NCBI GenBank assembly: GCA_966211955.1
Contig: CBIHOF010000005.1
Span: forward strand, 220,943 to 284,942
From: Albitalea sp966211955
GTDB lineage: Bacteria > Pseudomonadota > Gammaproteobacteria > Burkholderiales > Burkholderiaceae_C
Direction of reading: 5' to 3'
Length of the DNA: 64,000 nucleotides
Both the position numbers and the translations under genes were made by a program. The notes beneath the pieces are model-generated. The model was not told where the DNA came from, did no database searches, and worked only from the letters and a program-made list of their open reading frames with translations. This document shows, one piece after another, positions 24,657-34,799 of the stretch. The number at the start of each line of letters is the position of its first letter. Within the stretch, counting starts at the first letter, position 1.

Positions 24657-27600
24657 ATGGCCGATCCGGTGACCTTGAAGTTGCGCGGCGCGCCCCTTCC
24701 GCCTGAGCGGCTGCCGCGAGCGTTCGAGAACAGCCAGCGATCCGCGGCGCCCGCGCAAGATGACCCCTTCCTGCCGCGTGGCCTGATCCGCGTCGACCAG
24801 GCGTTCGACCTGTCCACCAGCGCCCGCGCGAGCGATCCGGGCCGCACCAAGCGGGCGGTGCCGTCCACTGAAGGACAGGTGGTGGTGATGGAGCTGCCCG
24901 AGGGCGTCACCATCATCACGCACCCTGAGAACTTGCGCGAAGCCGTTCGCCGCGTGGACCCGTCGGCCATCGACACCGATGGCGCCATCGTCTTCGACTC
25001 CGCCCTGCGTGAACGTGGCGCGGCGCTGCGCGGCAGCGTGGGCGATGCGATGTCGGAGGGGCTGAACTCCATCGTCTCGCAGATCTACACACTCACGGTC
25101 GGCCACGCAGCCGACCCCATCATCGATGCCGCCAAGCGCAAGGCTTGCGAATGGCTCGGCGAAAAAGCCGAGGACAAGATCGAGCAGTACGCCGACCTCG
25201 GCGTGAGCTGGATTGGCACCAAGGCACTGATGTGGGCCATCGAGAGCCGGCTCAAGCGCGATCCAGGCCTCTACCGCTGGGTCAACGGCGAGCTCGCCGA
25301 GCGCTGCGACGCCGGGGATCCACGCCTGGCCGCGCTTGCACCGGCCGGGCCCTTCCTCGTGCTGATCCACGGCACGGGCTCCAGCACCACCGGCAGCTTC
25401 GATGCGCTGCAAGGCGCGTCGCCGGCGTACTGGCGCAACTTCGAGGATCGCTACGGAGAACGCGTGCTCGCCTTCGAACACCGCACACTCTCAGAGAGCC
25501 CGGTGGACAACGCACTCCAACTCGTGCGCGCGCTGCCCGAAGGCGCGAAGCTGCACCTCGTCTCGCATTCGCGCGGCGGGCTCGTCGGCGACCTGATGTG
25601 TCTCGACAGCTTCGAGGACCTGATCGACGGCTACGCGCTCGACAACCCGCAGCTGGGCATCGCCGATCCGGCCGAGCGCGAACGCATCCGCGCTGAACTC
25701 GTGCGTGTGCATGCCGACCAGCGCAGCGCGTTGCATGAACTCTCGGCCGAACTCAAGCGCAAGAAGATCCGCGTCGAGCGCTATGTGCGCGTCGCCTCGC
25801 CCGCGCGCGGCACGCGGCTGGCCAGCGGCAACTTCGATGTCTTCCTGTCGTCGTTGCTGTCGCTGATGGGCTGGGTGCCGGCGCTCAAGGGCAACCCGGT
25901 GTATTCGGCCTTCAAGCGCGTGGTGCTGGAGATCGCGAAGAACCGCACGCGGCCCAACCTCGTGCCGGGCATCGAGGCGATGCTGCCCGGCTCGCCGATG
26001 GCCCGCTTTCTGGCGCGCGCCAAACCGCAGGACGGCATCAAGCTCGCTGTCATCAGCGGCGACATCGAGGGTGGCGGCTGGCTCAAGCGACTGGGCGTGC
26101 TCTTTACCGACTTCACCTTCTTCGGCAATGTCGACAACGACCTCGTGGTCGACACCGACGCGATGACCGCCGGCGTTGCGCGGCCGGACAACACCCGCGT
26201 GCTGTTCGACCAGGGCCCGGAGGTGAACCACTTCCGCTACTTCACCAACGACGCCACGCGCAACGCCCTGCGGTCCTGGCTGCTCGAGGCCTCGGTCGAT
26301 GCGGTCGAGGCCTTCCGTCCGCTGCGCGGCGTCGATGCGAGCGCGCCGATCGCCACCTCCGCGGCACGCGCGCGCAGTGCCGCGACCACCGCCGCGGTGA
26401 TGCCCGTCACGGTCTTCCTGCCCGGCATCATGGGCTCGCACCTGAGCATCGGCGGCCGCGAGCGCGTGTGGTTCGACATCGCGTCCCTCGCGCTCGGCGG
26501 CCTCGCCAAGCTGCTTCCCGTGGGCGGCAACAAGGACAAGGTGCAGGCCGAGGCGCTCTTCGCGCAGTTCTACGGCGACCTGCAGAAGCACCTCGAAGCG
26601 AGCCAGCGCGTCGTGCCCTTCCCCTACGACTGGCGCCTGCCGCTGGACGTGCTGGCCGACCGCCTCGCGGTGGTCCTTCGCGAACAGCTCGACGCCACCG
26701 CATCGCCGCTGCAACCCGTGCGGCTGCTGGCGCACAGCATGGGCGGCCTCGTGGTGCGCGCGCTCATCCACAAGCAGCCGGCCCTGTGGGACGAGCTGAT
26801 GGCGCGCGACGGCGCACGCCTCGTGATGCTCGGCACGCCCAACCAGGGCTCGCACCTGATGGTCGAAGCGCTGATCGGCAAGTCCGACACCGTGCGCAAG
26901 CTCGGCGTGCTCGACACCGCGCACGACCTGCAGCAGGTGGTGGACATCATCGGAAGCTTCCCCGGCGCGCTGCAGCTGCTGCCCAAGCCCGGCTTCAAGG
27001 ACACCGGCAACGACAGCACCATCGAGTACTTCGACCCGGCCACCTGGGGCGCCTTCAAGAAGGACATGCGCGACTTCTGGTTCGGCGACGGCATCGGCGC
27101 ACTGCCGCCTGCCACGCTGCTCAAGCAGGGCCAATGGCTGTGGGCGCAGGACCGGCGCGTGCCGCCCGCGCTGCCCGCGCGCCACGAAAAGAAGGTGGCC
27201 TACGTCTTCGGCTGCGCAGCCAAGACGCCTTGCGGCATCGTGCGCGAGGGCGACCGCTGGAAGATGCTCGGCACGCCGCATGGCGACGGCTCGGTCACCT
27301 GGGATTCGGGCCGCATCGAGGGCATCGGCCAGTTCTTCTACATGCCGGCCGAACACGGCGCGCTGGCCGACACCGAAGACTATTTCGATTCCATCGCGAG
27401 CCTCATCGACCACGGCGAAGGCGGCCAGCTGATGACCGTGCCGCCGGCCGTGCGCGGCGCCGACCAGGTGCCGCTGGTTGCACCCTACGACGCCGGCCCC
27501 GCGCCCTACCCCACCGATGCGGAAGCCGCCGCGGGCCTCTTCGGCGCCGGCAAGCGCGTGCGCTCGCGCGCGCGGCGGCAGGACGTGCTGAACGTGCGCG

Positions 27601-30600
27601 TGCATGCGATGGACCTGCGGCAGGTGACGCAGCCCATCCTCGTCGGCCACTACGAGCGCGACGCGATCTCCGGTCCCGAGGCGCTGATCGACAAGCACCT
27701 CGTGCACGGCGAGCTCACCATCCGGCATCACCTCGGCCTGTACGCCGGTGCGATCGGCACGGCGAGCGCGGTGATGCTGCACAGCAGCCCGCAGGAGCGG
27801 CAGCGCGGCAGCATGCGCGGCGCGGTGGTGGCTGGGCTCGGTCCCTACGACGGCTCGCTCACCGTGGGCCGGCTCACCGAATCCCTGCGCACCGCCTGCC
27901 TGCGCTACCTCGTGCACGTGCTCGACAGCGGCGCGGTGGCCGCGGGAACCGAGCGCGCCGAGGGCGTGAAGCTCGCGAGCCTGCTCATCGGCTACAACTC
28001 GTCGGCCAACCTCACCATCGCTGACTCGGTGCAGGCGCTCATCCGCGCGACGGTCGAGGCGAACCAGCATTTCGCGCAGACCACCGGCTCCAAGCTGCGC
28101 ATCGCGAGCCTCGAGCTCGTCGAGGTTTACCTGGACTCGGCCATCACCGCCACCTACGCCGCGCGCGACATCGCGCAGACCATGAACGCGGACAAGCGGC
28201 TGACTTGCCGCATCGCGGTGGACCCGCTGCTGCACCAGGGCGAAGGGATGCGCCAGCGGCTCTACGACGGCCGAGGCGATTCGTACTGGCCTCGCCTGAT
28301 GATCACGGACGCGGACCGCCAGGACGCAGACTGCGCGCCGGCCACCGCCCAGCCCGCCACCGCGCCGGTGCGGCCTGCTGCACTGGCCGACCGCCTCCAT
28401 TACCTCTATGTCGGCCAGCGGGCGCGCGCGGAATCACTCGTGCAGCAGCGCCAGCCCGGCCTCGTCGAGAAGCTGGTCGAGCGGCAAGTGATGTCGATGG
28501 TGCACGACCCCGACTTCAGCCGCACGCTGTTCCAGCTGCTCGTGCCGCACGACTTCAAGGACGTCGCGCGGCAGATGCAGCAGATCGTGTTCGTGCTCGA
28601 CAGCTACACCGCCAACCTGCCGTGGGAGCTGATGCTTGCCGACGACCAGCCGCTGGCCACGAAGACCGCGATGGTCCGCCAGCTCACGTCCACGCGCTTT
28701 CGCATGCTCGTCAACCAGACGATGGAGCAGCGCGCCTATGTCGTGGGCAACCCATCCACCGCGGGCTTCTTCACGAAGTTTCCGGACCCGCAGGTGCACG
28801 ACCAGGATGCGCTCGACGACCTGCCCGCCGCGGAGAAGGAAGCCACCACCGTCACCGATTCGCTCGCACGGCATGGCTTCGAGGTGGAGCGCGCCATCGG
28901 CAGCCAACAGCCGGCAATCGAGGTGGTGAACCGCCTGTACAAGCACCCGTACCGCATCGTGCACATCGCAGGCCACGGCATGTACACCGAGAGCGACGAT
29001 GCGTCCGCGCGCAGCGGCGTCGTGCTGTCGGACGGGCTGCTCATCACAGCCGCCGAGATCGAGGCGATGGAGGTGGTGCCGGACCTGGTCTTCCTCAACT
29101 GCTGCCACCTCGGGCGCATCGACCGTTCGCCGGTGCCTTTCAACAAGCTGGCCTACAGCGTCGCGCGGCAGCTCATCGACATCGGCGTTCGGGCCGTGGT
29201 CGTGGCCGGCTGGGCGGTGGAGGACGCGGCGGCCAGCCTCTTCGCCGAGACCTTCTACGAGAAGCTGCTGTCCGACAACCTCGCCTTCGGCGAAGCAGTG
29301 TTCAAGGCACGCGTGACGACCTGGGAGCAGTACCCCGCAAGCATCACCTGGGGCGCCTACCAGGCCTATGGCGACCCGGGCTGGCGCGTGGACCCGAAGA
29401 GCGAGGTCGCGCTGTCGCGCCTGCAGACGACCTGGGGCGGCGTTGCGCCCGAAGAACTGCTGGACCGGCTCGAGGCGGAGCAGCAGGTCATCCAGCGCAG
29501 CGGCGACACCATCTCGCGCAGCGAAGCGCAACGCGTGGCCGACCGCGTGCAGCAGTGGCTCGCCGCCACGCCGCCCGAATGGGCCGCGCGGCCCGACCTG
29601 TGGAGCGCGGCGGCCGACCTGTACGCGGACCTCGGCCCGAGCTTCTTCGAGAAGGCGCGCGAGCACTACCTGCGCGCCATCGCGGCGGCCGATCACGACG
29701 GCCGCGTGCCGCTGCGCGCCATCGAGCAGCTGGGCAACCTGGAAACCCGGCTGGGCGAAGACAGCCACGACGCCGACATGGTGGCGCAGGGCATCTCGCG
29801 GCTGGAAAGCCTCGTGCGCATCACAGGCGGCGTGGTACCCAGCGACGTGGGGCCGTCGCCCAACGCGGCGAGTGCCGGCAGCGCCGAGCGGTCCGCCCTG
29901 CTGGGCAGCGCCTACAAGCGCAAGGCCGCGGTGCACGCGCTGGCCTACCTCGACAAGGCCGGCAAGCTGGCCGACTTCCAGGCCATGCGGCAGGCGCTCG
30001 CACGCAGCACGGCGAGCTACGAGGCGATGGCCAGCAAGCTCGAAGACAAGATCATCCGGCCTTACCCGACGCTCAACTGGCTGTTCCTGTGGTCGCTCAC
30101 CGCGCAGCCGCAGGAGAGAAAGTCCTACCTCGCGCACGTGCAGCGCTGCGCGGCCGCGGCCAACGCCGCCTTCGCGGACGACCCCGAGGCCTACAACTCG
30201 ACGATGGTGCCCGACGCCGCCCTGCTCACGGCCTTGCTGAACGACTCGCTGATCGATGCGGCGCAAGACAGCCGCGCCACGCTGGACGCGCTCGTCGCCG
30301 CCTATGAGGACGCCCTGGAGACCTCGCTCGTCACGCCCAAGGAACGCGACACCGTGGTCAAGCAGATCCGCAAGATGGCGCTGTTCCACCGTGCCTACGA
30401 GAAGCACAACAAGGTGCCGGCGTCGAAATCGGTGGGCGCGCGCATCGAGCTGCTCGCCAACCGGCTCACGCTCGTGATGCCGCCGGACGACATCGCACCA
30501 GTGACGGACGAGACGTCGATGGAAGTGGCGACGCAGGTGTCCGAACCGGCAGCGAAGAAGCGGCGTGCCGCCAAGCCTGTGGTGAAGAAGAAGGCACGAC

Positions 30601-30611
30601 GCGGCAAATAG
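24657..30611 (+). CDS. Giant protein: two alpha/beta hydrolase domains plus CHAT protease
   Basis: A 1984-residue protein; ATG 24657 is five bases after AGGAG. An unassigned N-terminal region (1-225) is followed by hydrolase 1, with the oxyanion strand FLVLIHGTGSS near 230 and nucleophile elbow SHSRGG (Ser305). Hydrolase 2 is LCAT/lipase-like, with FLPGIMGSHL near 587, AHSMGG (Ser694) and MLGTPNQGSH. Residues about 925-1240 are unassigned and include VGHYERD. The CHAT caspase-like domain covers about 1242-1583: LPWELM, then HIAGHG with His1440, FLNCCHLG with Cys1482/1483, and the closing WGAYQAYGDPGW. A helical, probably TPR-like region (about 1590-1915) and a Lys/Arg-rich tail end the protein. 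There is no signal peptide. Protease and lipase active sites all look intact. A cytoplasmic effector in which proteolysis controls lipase activity is possible but unproven. Confidence 0.85.
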   Translation: MADPVTLKLRGAPLPPERLPRAFENSQRSAAPAQDDPFLPRGLIRVDQAFDLSTSARASDPGRTKRAVPSTEGQVVVMELPEGVTIITHPENLREAVRRVDPSAIDTDGAIVFDSALRERGAALRGSVGDAMSEGLNSIVSQIYTLTVGHAADPIIDAAKRKACEWLGEKAEDKIEQYADLGVSWIGTKALMWAIESRLKRDPGLYRWVNGELAERCDAGDPRLAALAPAGPFLVLIHGTGSSTTGSFDALQGASPAYWRNFEDRYGERVLAFEHRTLSESPVDNALQLVRALPEGAKLHLVSHSRGGLVGDLMCLDSFEDLIDGYALDNPQLGIADPAERERIRAELVRVHADQRSALHELSAELKRKKIRVERYVRVASPARGTRLASGNFDVFLSSLLSLMGWVPALKGNPVYSAFKRVVLEIAKNRTRPNLVPGIEAMLPGSPMARFLARAKPQDGIKLAVISGDIEGGGWLKRLGVLFTDFTFFGNVDNDLVVDTDAMTAGVARPDNTRVLFDQGPEVNHFRYFTNDATRNALRSWLLEASVDAVEAFRPLRGVDASAPIATSAARARSAATTAAVMPVTVFLPGIMGSHLSIGGRERVWFDIASLALGGLAKLLPVGGNKDKVQAEALFAQFYGDLQKHLEASQRVVPFPYDWRLPLDVLADRLAVVLREQLDATASPLQPVRLLAHSMGGLVVRALIHKQPALWDELMARDGARLVMLGTPNQGSHLMVEALIGKSDTVRKLGVLDTAHDLQQVVDIIGSFPGALQLLPKPGFKDTGNDSTIEYFDPATWGAFKKDMRDFWFGDGIGALPPATLLKQGQWLWAQDRRVPPALPARHEKKVAYVFGCAAKTPCGIVREGDRWKMLGTPHGDGSVTWDSGRIEGIGQFFYMPAEHGALADTEDYFDSIASLIDHGEGGQLMTVPPAVRGADQVPLVAPYDAGPAPYPTDAEAAAGLFGAGKRVRSRARRQDVLNVRVHAMDLRQVTQPILVGHYERDAISGPEALIDKHLVHGELTIRHHLGLYAGAIGTASAVMLHSSPQERQRGSMRGAVVAGLGPYDGSLTVGRLTESLRTACLRYLVHVLDSGAVAAGTERAEGVKLASLLIGYNSSANLTIADSVQALIRATVEANQHFAQTTGSKLRIASLELVEVYLDSAITATYAARDIAQTMNADKRLTCRIAVDPLLHQGEGMRQRLYDGRGDSYWPRLMITDADRQDADCAPATAQPATAPVRPAALADRLHYLYVGQRARAESLVQQRQPGLVEKLVERQVMSMVHDPDFSRTLFQLLVPHDFKDVARQMQQIVFVLDSYTANLPWELMLADDQPLATKTAMVRQLTSTRFRMLVNQTMEQRAYVVGNPSTAGFFTKFPDPQVHDQDALDDLPAAEKEATTVTDSLARHGFEVERAIGSQQPAIEVVNRLYKHPYRIVHIAGHGMYTESDDASARSGVVLSDGLLITAAEIEAMEVVPDLVFLNCCHLGRIDRSPVPFNKLAYSVARQLIDIGVRAVVVAGWAVEDAAASLFAETFYEKLLSDNLAFGEAVFKARVTTWEQYPASITWGAYQAYGDPGWRVDPKSEVALSRLQTTWGGVAPEELLDRLEAEQQVIQRSGDTISRSEAQRVADRVQQWLAATPPEWAARPDLWSAAADLYADLGPSFFEKAREHYLRAIAAADHDGRVPLRAIEQLGNLETRLGEDSHDADMVAQGISRLESLVRITGGVVPSDVGPSPNAASAGSAERSALLGSAYKRKAAVHALAYLDKAGKLADFQAMRQALARSTASYEAMASKLEDKIIRPYPTLNWLFLWSLTAQPQERKSYLAHVQRCAAAANAAFADDPEAYNSTMVPDAALLTALLNDSLIDAAQDSRATLDALVAAYEDALETSLVTPKERDTVVKQIRKMALFHRAYEKHNKVPASKSVGARIELLANRLTLVMPPDDIAPVTDETSMEVATQVSEPAAKKRRAAKPVVKKKARRGK

Positions 30612-30723
30612 CGCGTCGCCTGCTGTCATTGCCTCTGTCTATCGCCGCGGTTTCTTCAATCAACTTTCCAGATAGAGTCCGCTTTCATAAATTCACTGCA
30701 CCGCAACCAACCACGGTGCAGCC

Positions 30724-32178
30724 ATGAAACCCACGACCCTGCTCACCACCGCCTCGGGCATTCCCGTCGCCGATAACCAGAACTCGCTCACCGCCGGCCC
30801 GCGCGGCCCGGTGCTGCTGCAGGACTTCCACCTCATCGAGAAGCTGCAGCACTTCAACCGCGAGCGCATTCCCGAGCGCGTGGTGCACGCCAAGGGCTCG
30901 GGCGCCTACGGCAGCTTCACCGTCACGCACGACATCACGCGCTACACGAAGGCGCGGCTGTTCAGCGAGATCGGCAAGCAGACCGAGACCTTCGTGCGCT
31001 TTTCCACCGTGGGCGGCGAGCGCGGCTCGGCCGACACCGAGCGCGACCCGCGCGGCTTCGCGGTGCGCTTCTACACCGAGGACGGCAACTGGGACCTCGC
31101 CGGCAACAACACGCCGATGTTCTTCATCAAGGACCCGATCAAGTTCCCCGACTTCGTGCACACGCAAAAGCGCGACCCGCAGACCCACCTCAAGTCGGCC
31201 ACGATGATGTGGGACTTCTGGTCCAAGGCGCCGGAGTCGCTGCACCAGGTCACCATGCTCTTCTCCGACCGCGGCACGCCCGACGGCTACCGCCACATGG
31301 ACGGCTTCGGCAGCCACACCTTCAGCCTCATCAACGCGGCCGGCGAGCGGGTGTGGGTGAAGTGGCACTTCAAGACACGGCAGGGCATCCGCAACCTGCT
31401 CCCCGAGGATGCCGTTCGGCTGGCCGGCAGCGACCCGGACCATGCGCAGCGCGACCTCTTCAACGCGATCGCCTCGGGCGACTTCCCGCGCTGGAACGTG
31501 TTCATCCAGGTGATGAGCGAGGACGAAGCCGTCGCGTGGGAGAAGCGCACCGGCTGGAACCCCTTCGACCTCACCAAGGTGTGGCCGCACAAGGACTTCC
31601 CGCGCATCCCCGTGGGTGTGCTGGAGCTGAACCGCAACCCGATCAACTATCACGCCGAAGTGGAGCAGGCCGCGTTCTCGCCCGCCAACGTCGTGCCGGG
31701 CCTGGGCTTCAGCCCCGACAAGATGCTGCAGGGGCGGCTCTTCGCGTACCACGATGCGCAGTTGTACCGCGTGGGCACCAACCACCAGCATCTGCCGGTG
31801 AACCGGCCGCGCTGCCCCTTCCACAACCAGCAGCGCGATGGGGCGATGGCGATCGACAACGGCGGTGCGGCCCAGAACTACGCGACGGTGCACTCGGGCG
31901 GCAGCGCGCCCTCGGGCTTTGGCCACGGCGACGCCGGCTGGGCGCTGGATGGCGTGGCGGGCCGGTACGACGAGCGCGGCACGTCGGATGACTTCACGCA
32001 GGCCGGCAACCTGTATCGGCTGCTTCCGGCCGATGAGAAGGAGCGGCTGACGAGCAACATCGCGAATGCGATGCGCAGTGTGAGCGCGGAGATCCAGGAT
32101 CGGCAGCTCGGGCATTTCGCGAAGGCCGATCCGGCGTACGGCGAAGCAGTGGCGCGCAAGCTGGCGTCTTTGAGGTAA
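30724..32178 (+). CDS. katA: Monofunctional heme catalase
   Basis: A 484-residue small-subunit (clade 3 type) catalase, decomposing hydrogen peroxide to water and oxygen. The distal His is H55 in RVVHAKGSGAYG, the distal Asn lies in GNNTPMFF (128-129), and the proximal heme-ligand Tyr lies in RLFAYHDAQLYR. Length is typical of enzymes of this class lacking the flavodoxin-like C-terminal domain. It follows the CHAT gene by 112 bases and ends before a strong hairpin at 32192-32218. Confidence 0.95.
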   Translation: MKPTTLLTTASGIPVADNQNSLTAGPRGPVLLQDFHLIEKLQHFNRERIPERVVHAKGSGAYGSFTVTHDITRYTKARLFSEIGKQTETFVRFSTVGGERGSADTERDPRGFAVRFYTEDGNWDLAGNNTPMFFIKDPIKFPDFVHTQKRDPQTHLKSATMMWDFWSKAPESLHQVTMLFSDRGTPDGYRHMDGFGSHTFSLINAAGERVWVKWHFKTRQGIRNLLPEDAVRLAGSDPDHAQRDLFNAIASGDFPRWNVFIQVMSEDEAVAWEKRTGWNPFDLTKVWPHKDFPRIPVGVLELNRNPINYHAEVEQAAFSPANVVPGLGFSPDKMLQGRLFAYHDAQLYRVGTNHQHLPVNRPRCPFHNQQRDGAMAIDNGGAAQNYATVHSGGSAPSGFGHGDAGWALDGVAGRYDERGTSDDFTQAGNLYRLLPADEKERLTSNIANAMRSVSAEIQDRQLGHFAKADPAYGEAVARKLASLR

Positions 32179-32191
32179 CGCCGACTCTCAA

Positions 32192-32218
32192 TCCCGTTCA
32201 GGCGCAGCCTGAACGGGA
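32192..32218. terminator. Hairpin between katA and mrcA
   Basis: TCCCGTTCAGG and CCTGAACGGGA form a perfect 11-base-pair stem with the loop CGCAG. It lies 13 bases after the katA stop and 12 bases beyond the mrcA stop on the other strand, so it may serve both convergent genes. No long T tract follows on either strand. Confidence 0.75.
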
Positions 32219-32230
32219 GCAAAGGGCCCA

Positions 32231-34627
32231 CTACTTGAACAGATCAAGAATGCTCTTGCGATCGCTCTCCGTCGGCGCGGCCGCCGGCGGCGCATCCAGC
32301 CCGATGGTCGAGATGCCGCTCGCTGGCGTGTTCTCTTCGTAGTACCACTCGCCCTTCAGCCGCACCACGCCGTCGGGCGGCTGCGCTTCATGCACCGGCA
32401 CGTTCTTGAGCGCCGTGCCCATGAAGTCCAGCCACACGGGCAATGACAAGCCGCCACCGCTCTCGCGATCACCGAGCTTGCGCGGGCTGTCATAGCCCAT
32501 CCACACCACCGCCACCAGCGATCGCTGGAAGCCCGCGAACCAGGCATCGACCGCGTCGTTGGTCGTGCCCGTCTTGCCGGCGATGTCGGGCCGCTTGAGC
32601 GTCGCCTGCGCGCGCGCCGCGGTGCCGGTGCGGGTTACTTCCTGCAAGAGGTCGGTCATGATGAAGGCGTTGCGCGCATCGATGGCGCGCATCGATTCAT
32701 CCACCACCGGCGGCTGCCATTCGGCGATCGTCTTGCCGCGGCCGTCGCTGATGGAGCGGATGAGGAACGGGTCCAGCCGGTAGCCGCCGTTGGCGATCAC
32801 CGAATAGGCCGAGGCCACCTGCATCGGCGTGGCCGAGCCCGCGCCCAGCGCCATCGTGAGGTAGGGTGGGTGCTTCTCGGCATCGAAGCCGAAATGCGTC
32901 AGCCACTCTTGCGCGAAGGGTGCGCCCATGGTCTGCAGGATGCGGATGGACACCATGTTCTTCGAGGCCGCAAGCGCGCTGCGCAAGGTCATCGGCCCGT
33001 CGAACTTGCCGTCGGAATTCTTCGGCTCCCAGGCGGTGCCTCCGTTGGACTCCGCATCCCACGCGAGCGGCGCGTCGTTGATGATGGTCGAGGGCGTCAT
33101 GCCCTTCTCCAGCGCCGCCGAGTAGATGAAAGGCTTGATGCTCGACCCCGGCTGTCGCCAGGCTTGCGTGACGTGGTTGAACTGGTTCTTCGAATGGTCG
33201 AAGCCTCCCACCAGCGCGCGGATGGCGCCGGTGTCGGGGTTCATCGCAACGAAGGCGCCCTCCACTTCCGGCAAGTGCGTGATCGCCCAGTCGTCCTTCG
33301 GCCCCTTGATGAGCCGCACCACCGAGCCCGGGCGGATGCGCAGACGCTGCGCGCCGCGGCCCGACACCGCCTGCGCCACCTGCCGCAGGCCGTCGCCGGT
33401 GATGCTGACCGTCTCGCCGTCCTCCAGCTGAGCTTCCACCTTGCGCGGCTCGACGGACACCACCACGGCCGACTTCAGCTCGTCGTTGTCCGGGTGCTCG
33501 GCCAGCACCTCGGCGATGCGCGCGTCCTGCTCGGCGTCGTCGGCGGGCAAGTCGATGTGCGCCTCGGGGCCGCGGTACGGTTGGCGGCGCTCGAAATCCA
33601 TGATGCCGCGACGCAGCGCGCGGTAGGCCGCCATCTGCTGCGCCGCATCGATGGTCAGCGTCACGTCCAGCCCGCGCGAATATGCCGCCTCGCCGTACTG
33701 CTCGTAGATCAGCTGGCGGGCCGTCTCGGCCACGTATTCCGCATGCACCGGCACCTCGCGCGCGCGGCGCAGCGGGGGCGGATGATCGATCGCCTGCGCC
33801 ACCTGCTCATCGGTGATGAAGCCCAGCACACGCATGCGCTGCAGCACGTGCCGCTCGCGCGCAATGGCGCTCTTGCGGTTGGTGATCGGGTTGGCCTTGT
33901 TCGGCGATTGCGGCAGCCCTGCGAGCATGGCGGCATCGCCCACCGTCACCTCCGACAGCGGCTTGCCGAGGTACATCTCGCTGGCCGCCGCGAAACCATA
34001 CGCGCGCTGTCCCAGGTAGATCTGGTTCATGTAGACCTCGAGGATCTGCTCCTTGCTCAGATCGCGCTCGATCTTGAAGGCCAGCAGCATCTCGTACATC
34101 TTGCGCACGTAATCCTTCTTCGTGGGCAGGTAGAAGTTGCGCGCGACCTGCATCGTGATGGTGGACGCGCCCTCGCTCTTCGGGTGCACGATGCCCGCCA
34201 CGCCCGCGCGCAGCACGCCCTTGAAGTCCACGCCGTGGTGCTCGCGAAAACTCGCGTCTTCCACCGCGATGACGGCGTCCTGCATCACCTTCGGGATCTG
34301 CGCGATGGGCGTGAAATGCCGGCGCTCCTCGCCGAACTCGCCCAGCAGCACGCCATCGGACGAGAAGATGCGCATCGGCAGCTTGGGCCGGTAGTCGGTG
34401 AGGCTGCCGATGTCGGGCAGGTTGGGCACCATCACGAAGGCGATGGTGGCCGCTGCCACGAGGGTTGCAGAAACGAGCCCTCCGAGCGCGAAGCCGGCGC
34501 CCACCTTCGCGCCGCGCAGCACGGCCTGTGCACGCGGCGAGAGCCGGGCGGTAGTGGTTGACTCAGGGGGCTTGGGGGGCTCGGTGGCCGGGTCAGACGG
34601 CGGCCCGGCGGAATCGGTGGAACTCAT
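32231..34627 (-). CDS. mrcA: Penicillin-binding protein 1A
   Basis: A 798-residue bifunctional class A PBP, polymerising and cross-linking peptidoglycan. A Pro-rich cytoplasmic tail (1-30) and one membrane helix (about 42-66) precede the GT51 glycosyltransferase domain (AVEDASFREHHGVDF, GASTITMQVARN, KIERDLSKEQILEVYMNQIYLG). An OB-like insert follows, then the transpeptidase with SSIKPF (catalytic Ser), SKN and KTGTT. Length and domain order match MrcA/PonA. It is divergent from the CHRD gene. Confidence 0.95.
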   Translation of the reverse strand: MSSTDSAGPPSDPATEPPKPPESTTTARLSPRAQAVLRGAKVGAGFALGGLVSATLVAAATIAFVMVPNLPDIGSLTDYRPKLPMRIFSSDGVLLGEFGEERRHFTPIAQIPKVMQDAVIAVEDASFREHHGVDFKGVLRAGVAGIVHPKSEGASTITMQVARNFYLPTKKDYVRKMYEMLLAFKIERDLSKEQILEVYMNQIYLGQRAYGFAAASEMYLGKPLSEVTVGDAAMLAGLPQSPNKANPITNRKSAIARERHVLQRMRVLGFITDEQVAQAIDHPPPLRRAREVPVHAEYVAETARQLIYEQYGEAAYSRGLDVTLTIDAAQQMAAYRALRRGIMDFERRQPYRGPEAHIDLPADDAEQDARIAEVLAEHPDNDELKSAVVVSVEPRKVEAQLEDGETVSITGDGLRQVAQAVSGRGAQRLRIRPGSVVRLIKGPKDDWAITHLPEVEGAFVAMNPDTGAIRALVGGFDHSKNQFNHVTQAWRQPGSSIKPFIYSAALEKGMTPSTIINDAPLAWDAESNGGTAWEPKNSDGKFDGPMTLRSALAASKNMVSIRILQTMGAPFAQEWLTHFGFDAEKHPPYLTMALGAGSATPMQVASAYSVIANGGYRLDPFLIRSISDGRGKTIAEWQPPVVDESMRAIDARNAFIMTDLLQEVTRTGTAARAQATLKRPDIAGKTGTTNDAVDAWFAGFQRSLVAVVWMGYDSPRKLGDRESGGGLSLPVWLDFMGTALKNVPVHEAQPPDGVVRLKGEWYYEENTPASGISTIGLDAPPAAAPTESDRKSILDLFK

Positions 34628-34799
34628 GCCCCGGATGTTAGGGCGTGGCGGCGAGGGCCGGTCTCAAAACGCAAGCGGCGGGGTATCGCCCAGCTGGCTG
34701 AAACACATCGTGTTGAATTTCGACGCGGGCGAGAGCAGAATCGCCGCCCGCGCGACGACGCGCATCAAGTTGGCTCAACCAGCTCAACGAGGTGTACTT

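Noticed and set aside
25491..28400. A 969-residue open frame antisense to the CHAT gene, and similar long frames at 28434-30629, 47985-51233 and 4719-5852
   Set aside because: Their products are His/Arg/Gly/Asp-biased low-complexity sequence without domains, and they mirror genuine genes with clear motifs on the other strand. This is the normal shadow effect of GC-rich codon use.
30639..30675. CTAT and ATAG boxes upstream of katA as a possible OxyR site
   Set aside because: The two tetranucleotides are 29 bases apart and do not fit the ATAG-N7-CTAT-N7-ATAG-N7-CTAT spacing of OxyR sites.
34702..34714. AACAC-ATC-GTGTT dyad between mrcA and the CHRD gene
   Set aside because: The arms are perfect but short, with no second copy or adjacent regulator gene; it is too weak to list as an operator.
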